Assembly: GCA_030639705.1 (NCBI GenBank)
Contig: DAOWKX010000083.1
Span: forward strand, 1 to 7,754
Source: Candidatus Aminicenantota bacterium
GTDB taxonomy: Bacteria; Acidobacteriota; Aminicenantia; UBA2199
Length of the DNA: 7,754 nucleotides
Direction of reading: 5' to 3'
A model generated the notes under the pieces. That model did not search any database, had not been told where the DNA came from, and worked only from the letters and a program-made list of their open reading frames with translations. Every line of letters starts with the position of its first letter. Positions within the stretch are counted from its first letter, which is position 1. Positions 6,073 to 7,754 of the stretch are shown here, in pieces. A program made the translations under genes and the position numbers.

Positions 6073-7035
6073 TCATACAGCTTCGATGGTTGAAGGGGGT
6101 TTCGGGGTTATGTTGTAGGTGACACTGACAATATCGGGAACCTCCCTGATAATCCGGTCCGCCAGATTTTCAAGAATATCAAAAGACAAACGGGTGGGCG
6201 TGGCGGTACGGGCATCAATACTCTGCCAGCAACGCACTTCTATTTGTTGTCCAAATTGCCGTTGATTGTTTTTGATTCCGGTTACCCGATCCTGATGAAG
6301 AATGGCCATATATTGAAAGGCATCGGTATCTCCTAAGATTTTTTCCACCACAGCAGTTGCCCGGCGTACAATTTCGATTCGCTCTGGTGTGGCTTCTCCT
6401 ATCACCCGGGCGGATAATGCCGGACCGGGAAAGGGAATACGGTTAAACATCTCTGAAGGAAGTCCCAGGGCCTCTCCAAGCTTTCGAACCCCATCCTTTC
6501 GAAGTTGAATCAGGGGTTCCAGGATCCGGTATCCAAATGTTTCCTCCGGATCAATTCCCAGCTGTTCAAACACATTATGCTGTCGCTTGATTCCGGCTAC
6601 GGTTTCATCCACATCGGTCAGTATGGTTCCCTGGAGAAGAAAACGGGTATTCCTCTCTTTTACAATACGGCCGAATACTTCTTTATAAAAAGTCTGGGTA
6701 ATGGCTTCCCGCTTCTTTTCAGGATCAACAATCCCTTTCAGGGCGCCAAAAAAATCGTCCCGGGCTTCCAGGACTTCGACCTTCACTCCCAGCGGACGGA
6801 AAACAACCACCACCTGTTCAGCCTCCCCTTCTCTCATCAGCCCGTTCTGAACAAATACAGTCTGGAGACGATCGCCCAGTGCCCGGTGCCCCAACAGGGT
6901 TACCACAGAGGAATCCACTCCTCCTGACAGGGCATTGATGGCCATTCCCGATCCCACAACCTCTCTTATTTGCTCTACTTTTTCCTGGATAAAATACCGG
7001 GGATTCAATTTCTCAGCACTGATTTCTTCAATCAT
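6073..7035 (-). CDS. Stand-alone GMP-synthase-like (GuaA C-terminal) ATP pyrophosphatase
   Basis: 320 residues that align with the ATP-pyrophosphatase plus dimerisation part of GuaA; the roughly 200-residue glutaminase domain of bacterial GuaA is absent. The PP-loop SGGVDSS is at 37-43, followed by LLQGTILTDVDET (133-145), KRQHNV (150-155), EPLIQLRKDGVRKLGEALGL (173-192), FPGPA (202-206), DARTATP (274-280) and a KPPSTIE tail (312-318). The tail Lys and Glu correspond to residues that hold XMP in GuaA, so a nucleotide acceptor is plausible. Several classical GuaA motifs differ, however: FPGPG is FPGPA, DGMTADW is DARTATP, and the terminal WE is AV. This fits a bacterial subfamily often mislabelled 'ExsB family regulator'. 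It may adenylylate XMP using ammonia or a separate glutaminase, or act on another substrate. AAGGAGGT 7 bases upstream sets the start. The AOR gene lies 62 bases upstream on the same strand. Confidence 0.9.
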   Translation of the reverse strand: MIEEISAEKLNPRYFIQEKVEQIREVVGSGMAINALSGGVDSSVVTLLGHRALGDRLQTVFVQNGLMREGEAEQVVVVFRPLGVKVEVLEARDDFFGALKGIVDPEKKREAITQTFYKEVFGRIVKERNTRFLLQGTILTDVDETVAGIKRQHNVFEQLGIDPEETFGYRILEPLIQLRKDGVRKLGEALGLPSEMFNRIPFPGPALSARVIGEATPERIEIVRRATAVVEKILGDTDAFQYMAILHQDRVTGIKNNQRQFGQQIEVRCWQSIDARTATPTRLSFDILENLADRIIREVPDIVSVTYNITPKPPSTIEAV

Positions 7036-7097
7036 CTGTGATACCTCCTTAAAAAAATTTTAAACCATGGATCAGACCAACCAATACATTATTTGGT

Positions 7098-7754
7098 TCA
7101 GACATCAATCCGGTCAATAACAAAATCAAGGTTGAGTTTTTTTAATGTGTGATTTGATGGGCGGGTGGTTCGGGGATTCCAGCCCCGATCTTCATAATAC
7201 TGGGTCATCATCTGACTGAATTCATGCCGATCCAGAACCATCCCCTTTTTGGGTCCTAAAGTTAATGGCTCTTCAAAAAACCGGTCTGCAACCCGGTCGT
7301 CTCTTCTACGGAAACCCTCCCGGAAATTAAAACTTTTTTCCAGATTAAATATCCGTTCACCGGCCCGTTGATAATCCTCCGGTGCCCATCCCCGATTTGT
7401 GATGGTCTCCATAATATGGGTAATTGAATCCTCTTTATATCCTCCCCGGGCAAACAAGCAAAGCCCGGTGGAATCGATCAAGGCCGTGCGGTTCTGAGCA
7501 GAAGGAGTGTGGCCATTCAAATGACATGCCCCTCGATTTGACGTGGCATAGCACAATGCCATACTCAAACGCACATGACAATTCCAGGCAGCCAGTCCGT
7601 GTCCCTTACTGTGGATACAAAACGTTTTGCTGGAAGAACCGATTTTTTCTGAAAGCGATTTCAAGCCCTTAGAAACAATTTCTCCCACTCCCCGGCGATA
7701 GGCAATCTTTTCCAGCATTTTTACGGTTGAGTTCACATCTCCCCATTTTAAGTC
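7098..7754 (-). CDS. Aldehyde:ferredoxin oxidoreductase family protein, C-terminal part (5' partial)
   Basis: The frame is open to the right edge; six codons (DLKWGD) precede the GTG at 7736, and 'LKWGD' is itself a family motif, so this GTG is not the start. The 218 visible residues cover the late part of AOR: KIAYRRGVGEIVSKG, a KGHGLAAW segment, YATSNRGACHLNG, DSTGLCLF and the closing NFREGFRRRDDRV...YYEDRGW module. AOR enzymes bind tungsten- or molybdo-pterin and one 4Fe-4S cluster and oxidise aldehydes with ferredoxin. The Cys in DSTGLC corresponds to the fourth cluster ligand; the other three lie upstream, outside. Oddities: the usual AYDPR-like motif reads AWNCHVR, and only about 12 residues separate GACHLNG from ALIDSTG, shorter than I expect. 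Probably co-transcribed with the GuaA-like gene. Confidence 0.9.
   Translation of the reverse strand, partial: DLKWGDVNSTVKMLEKIAYRRGVGEIVSKGLKSLSEKIGSSSKTFCIHSKGHGLAAWNCHVRLSMALCYATSNRGACHLNGHTPSAQNRTALIDSTGLCLFARGGYKEDSITHIMETITNRGWAPEDYQRAGERIFNLEKSFNFREGFRRRDDRVADRFFEEPLTLGPKKGMVLDRHEFSQMMTQYYEDRGWNPRTTRPSNHTLKKLNLDFVIDRIDV

Noticed and set aside
6505..6927. 140-codon plus-strand ORF opposite the GuaA-like gene
   Set aside because: It is antisense to a strongly conserved enzyme and shows no recognisable motif; long antisense frames are expected over GC-richer coding sequence.
7082..7101. AACCAA/TTGGTT inverted repeat just after the AOR stop, considered as a terminator
   Set aside because: The 6-base stem has an 8-base loop and the nearest T-run on the minus strand is over 20 bases further on, so it does not fit an intrinsic terminator between AOR and the GuaA-like gene.
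7734..7736. GTG at 7736 as the start of the AOR-family gene
   Set aside because: The frame continues upstream to the window edge with LKWGD, a motif found inside AOR proteins, and the visible part lacks the N-terminal cofactor and cluster motifs.

Overview
The window looks like chromosomal DNA of an uncultured anaerobic bacterium. Shine-Dalgarno sites are strong and two proteins carry twin-arginine (Tat) signals. There is an aldehyde:ferredoxin oxidoreductase (AOR) family enzyme and a Tat-exported iron-sulfur aldo/keto reductase. Several exported proteins (a VWA protein of the 'VWFA-related' type, DUF4412-like, DUF6599-like) resemble families I associate with Acidobacteriota and Aminicenantota. 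That placement is inference from family memory and was not searched.

Left part, plus strand (2-5228): a VWA protein entering from beyond the left edge; a 56-codon ORF that overlaps its stop by ATGA and joins a signal peptide to a near-exact copy of an internal piece of the VWA gene; a DUF4412-like secreted protein; a Tat-exported aldo/keto reductase with two 4Fe-4S motifs; and a secreted DUF6599-like protein. Every one of these is predicted to be exported (for the VWA protein the signal peptide lies outside the window). Spacing and candidate promoters suggest several short transcripts rather than one tight operon.

Right part, minus strand (5325-7754): a Tat-exported, cysteine-rich DUF3795 protein convergent with the DUF6599-like gene; a stand-alone GMP-synthase-like ATP pyrophosphatase without a glutaminase domain; and, 62 bases upstream of it, the C-terminal part of an AOR-family tungsten/molybdenum oxidoreductase cut by the right edge. 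The last two are probably co-transcribed.

No tRNA, rRNA, CRISPR array, transposase or integrase is visible, and no gene-free stretch exceeds 300 bases. The points most worth a second look are the chimeric micro-ORF with its 72-base internal duplication, the pairing of a GuaA-like ATP-PPase with an AOR that appears shortened near its Fe-S cysteine, and the run of exported redox and unknown-function proteins.
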